36,459 nucleotides of DNA from Parasitella parasitica (taxonomy: Eukaryota > Mucoromycota > Mucoromycetes > Mucorales > Mucoraceae), in assembly GCA_025201805.1 (NCBI GenBank), contig MU619290.1, forward strand, positions 154,635-191,093, in the 5' to 3' direction. Shown piece by piece: positions 34,504 through 36,459 of the stretch. The position numbers and the translations under genes are program-made. Each line of letters begins with the position of its first letter. The first letter of the stretch is position 1. Under the pieces are notes generated by a model, which was given only the letters and a program-made list of their open reading frames with translations, was not told where the DNA came from and ran no database searches.

Positions 34504-36459
34504 AAGAGCATTATTTCATTTTTTTTTGTCAACAGCAATTTATCTCCACCATTCATTCTCTTTATATCAGCAGCTTTTTCCTTCTTCATCTCAATTACTA
34601 GAAAATCATACATATATCTTATTATCATCATGAACTAAGGATATAAAATATTATTTTATGTGCGGTGTATGGCATATCGAATTTGGAAAAGCTAAAATAG
34701 TTGAGACTTGATAAATTTATTGTTTTAATTACAAAATTTAGGATAAGGATATCAGAGCAGGAATGTATACTTATTTGCTGTTTATACTCATGTATTATGA
34801 CCGATTCGATGTTCGATTGCAGCTATGATGATACTGGTGCGGTCAGGGTTCAACATCGCAGGCGTTGTCACGATCATGATATCATATTGTTTATAAATGA
34901 ATGTCAAAAATATGATAGGATCTGTGCCAACTGTGATGGAGTGCAATTATCTATTAGCAAGGATAGAATGATGCACTATGTTAATGGACGGTTGGTGTAT
35001 CTAATTGTTGACATTGCTATCAGGGTTATTACTGACTATATAATATATATAGATATTATGGACAAGAAGTAATTGACAGCAATGCGGCGATGTTTATATG
35101 AACTATAAACTTATATGTAAACAATGATCAATAGTGACAGATCAGGTTTGCAGTGATAAGGATGATTATAGATAATAGATTTGCTAGTATATGAGAAATG
35201 TTATTGTAATAAACTATAGTAGCTATTACAGATATTTTCACTGGCATTCCAATATCTGGTAAAATTTGAACCTATTTGATCTATCAGAATAAGAAATTAT
35301 TCAAGTAAAACAGTTGTGAATTAATCAGGTAAAGATCTCGTTTATTACATGGAAAAAATGATGGTTTATACCGTATACTAGTGAATTTAAGTGGAATGAT
35401 GGGAGGATAAGATACAAGTGTGAGACATGGTGTGATTTAGAGAATGGAACGATAGATTGTATCTATTGTCCATGAACATGTCATATTGAGTTATAAATGT
35501 TATGTCAAAAGTCTGATAACATAAATCTGCCAAAGAATTACACTTTTTTTCGTAATACATCTCTCGATGTATTATATACACATTCATTACACTAGGGTTC
35601 TACTGTGTAGCTGCATAATGTAAATCATGACTACCCATGATTTACTGTAAGACCCTGGTGCAGCGAAACGCAGTAAAAAAAGTGTAAAAAGCAAGATACG
35701 ATTAAAATCCTTTTTTATTTTGAAAGTAGATTGAATGTGCAATAAGCTGTTATGTTACATCTATTTATATTATTTGGGTGTCGTCTTACTAGCAGACAAT
35801 TGTTTCGTTATTTCCTAACCGTTCCATTATTCTTTATATGTTGTGTTATGAATTCGAATCAGCCGTTCTGGCTTAGTAGTATACTATCATGCTACTTGGG
35901 TTGATTAGAGATGGTCATTCATCAGGTCAATAGGATAATTCTATCGTAGCCATTCTAATCTTACCTAAGTGTGAATATTATTGAGTTGTTTATTGACGTT
36001 GTTGATCTAACGATGGATCAAGGACGGCATTTGAAACATAATTCTTATTCATGCGATTAGGAAGCTTTCATTGTTTGATGAATTGTTCCTTTTCAGGCTT
36101 TAGTTTGTGGCACAACATGCTATTTTGACATAATATGTCAATTTCTATCCCTGCTATATTTGTTTATCTTTGTAGTCATAGCTTCTATTGTTGGGAAGAT
36201 GACAGTATTTTATGATGGGAATCTAGTCTTGTTCACTTCACCTGGGACTGATCTGAGATCCTGATGTGAGACTTTGCCATGTTATTGATATAAGAAATGG
36301 AACAAAAAAGCATTATTAGTTTGTTGTAAACCAGCTCTAAGCTTCAATGTAAGCACTGGCATGCTGATTGACTATGCTAAAATAAAGTGGGACGATGATT
36401 ATGTATTTTTAATTCTGTTTATTTTTTTTTTTTTCATTTCTGTTTTTCTCATAAAATCA
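34504..36459. other. 2-kb AT-rich gene-free region
   Basis: Downstream of the Gea/GBF1-like gene no convincing coding sequence is seen. A 123-codon frame at 34701-35072 is Ile/Tyr/Asp-rich, without family features, and is probably chance. The missing HDS3 of the exchange factor could not be found here in any frame. A hairpin-rich segment lies at 35590-35675. Confidence 0.45.
35590..35675. repeat. Compact nested inverted repeats (MITE- or RNA-like hairpin)
   Basis: The inner arms GTAAATCATG (35620-35629) and CATGATTTAC (35636-35645) are a perfect 10-bp inverted repeat around a 6-nt loop. Outside them CACTAGGGTTCT (35590-35601) pairs imperfectly with AGACCCTGGTG (35650-35660), and TACTG...CTGC with GCAG...CAGTA. 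Nested arms of this kind suit a small foldback element or a structured transcript. No target duplication was identified. Confidence 0.4.

Noticed and set aside
34701-35072. 123-codon frame after the Arf exchange factor as a gene or the missing HDS3
   Set aside because: Composition is biased (Ile, Tyr, Asp), it has no helical repeat character, and no splice joins it in phase to the preceding gene.

Overview
The window looks like a draft-assembly scaffold from a filamentous fungus, most likely Mucoromycota (Mucorales-like). The evidence is compact spliced genes with short introns (about 50-80 bp, GT-AG, CTAAC-like branch points), AT-rich intergenic DNA, long poly-A/poly-T tracts, a 10-N assembly gap at 26133-26142, and typical fungal core genes. 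All assignments come from reading translations by eye; no database search was run. Exon coordinates are my own splice predictions, checked for reading phase.

Layout. Positions 1-5050 are a graveyard of mobile DNA. A degenerate minus-strand transposon protein (DUF6729-like zinc-binding region, DDE-like core, 3'-5' exonuclease-like region) lies at 1-2313. A plus-strand Helitron relic at 2749-4858 has a tandem array of zinc-knuckle-like modules and a large internal deletion. Then come a dysferlin-domain peroxin of the Pex23/24/30 group (6954-5508, -), arginyl-tRNA synthetase (8192-10032, +), the replicative helicase subunit MCM5 (10267-12913, +, nine exons), an Ala/Thr-rich orphan (14323-13247, -), a seven-transmembrane RGS protein (17135-15243, -) and a HAD phosphatase (17773-18573, +). 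A 2.5-kb gene-poor stretch follows, containing a possible decayed gene.

The second half has a TMEM14 protein (21141-21503, +), a three-EH-domain endocytic protein with apparent frameshifts (21635-23658, +), a protein with Cys pairs and an HNH-like motif (25168-23718, -), and the tail of a small GTPase beside the assembly gap (26188-26397, +). It continues with a MARVEL-like four-TM protein with a polyglutamine tract (27759-26541, -), an orphan (29108-29735, +), and a Gea/GBF1-type Arf exchange factor (30017-34503, +) that appears to lack its last HDS domain. The last 2 kb show no gene.

These are independent eukaryotic housekeeping genes, not an operon. Shared themes are membrane traffic (EH protein, Gea/GBF1, small GTPase, MARVEL protein) and information processing (ArgRS, MCM5). 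I see no CRISPR array, rRNA, tRNA, or obvious new multi-gene system. The most unusual items are the HNH-like protein, the shortened Gea/GBF1, the zinc-knuckle array with deletion-fused Helitron, and a repeat shared between the Helitron flank and the MARVEL gene promoter.
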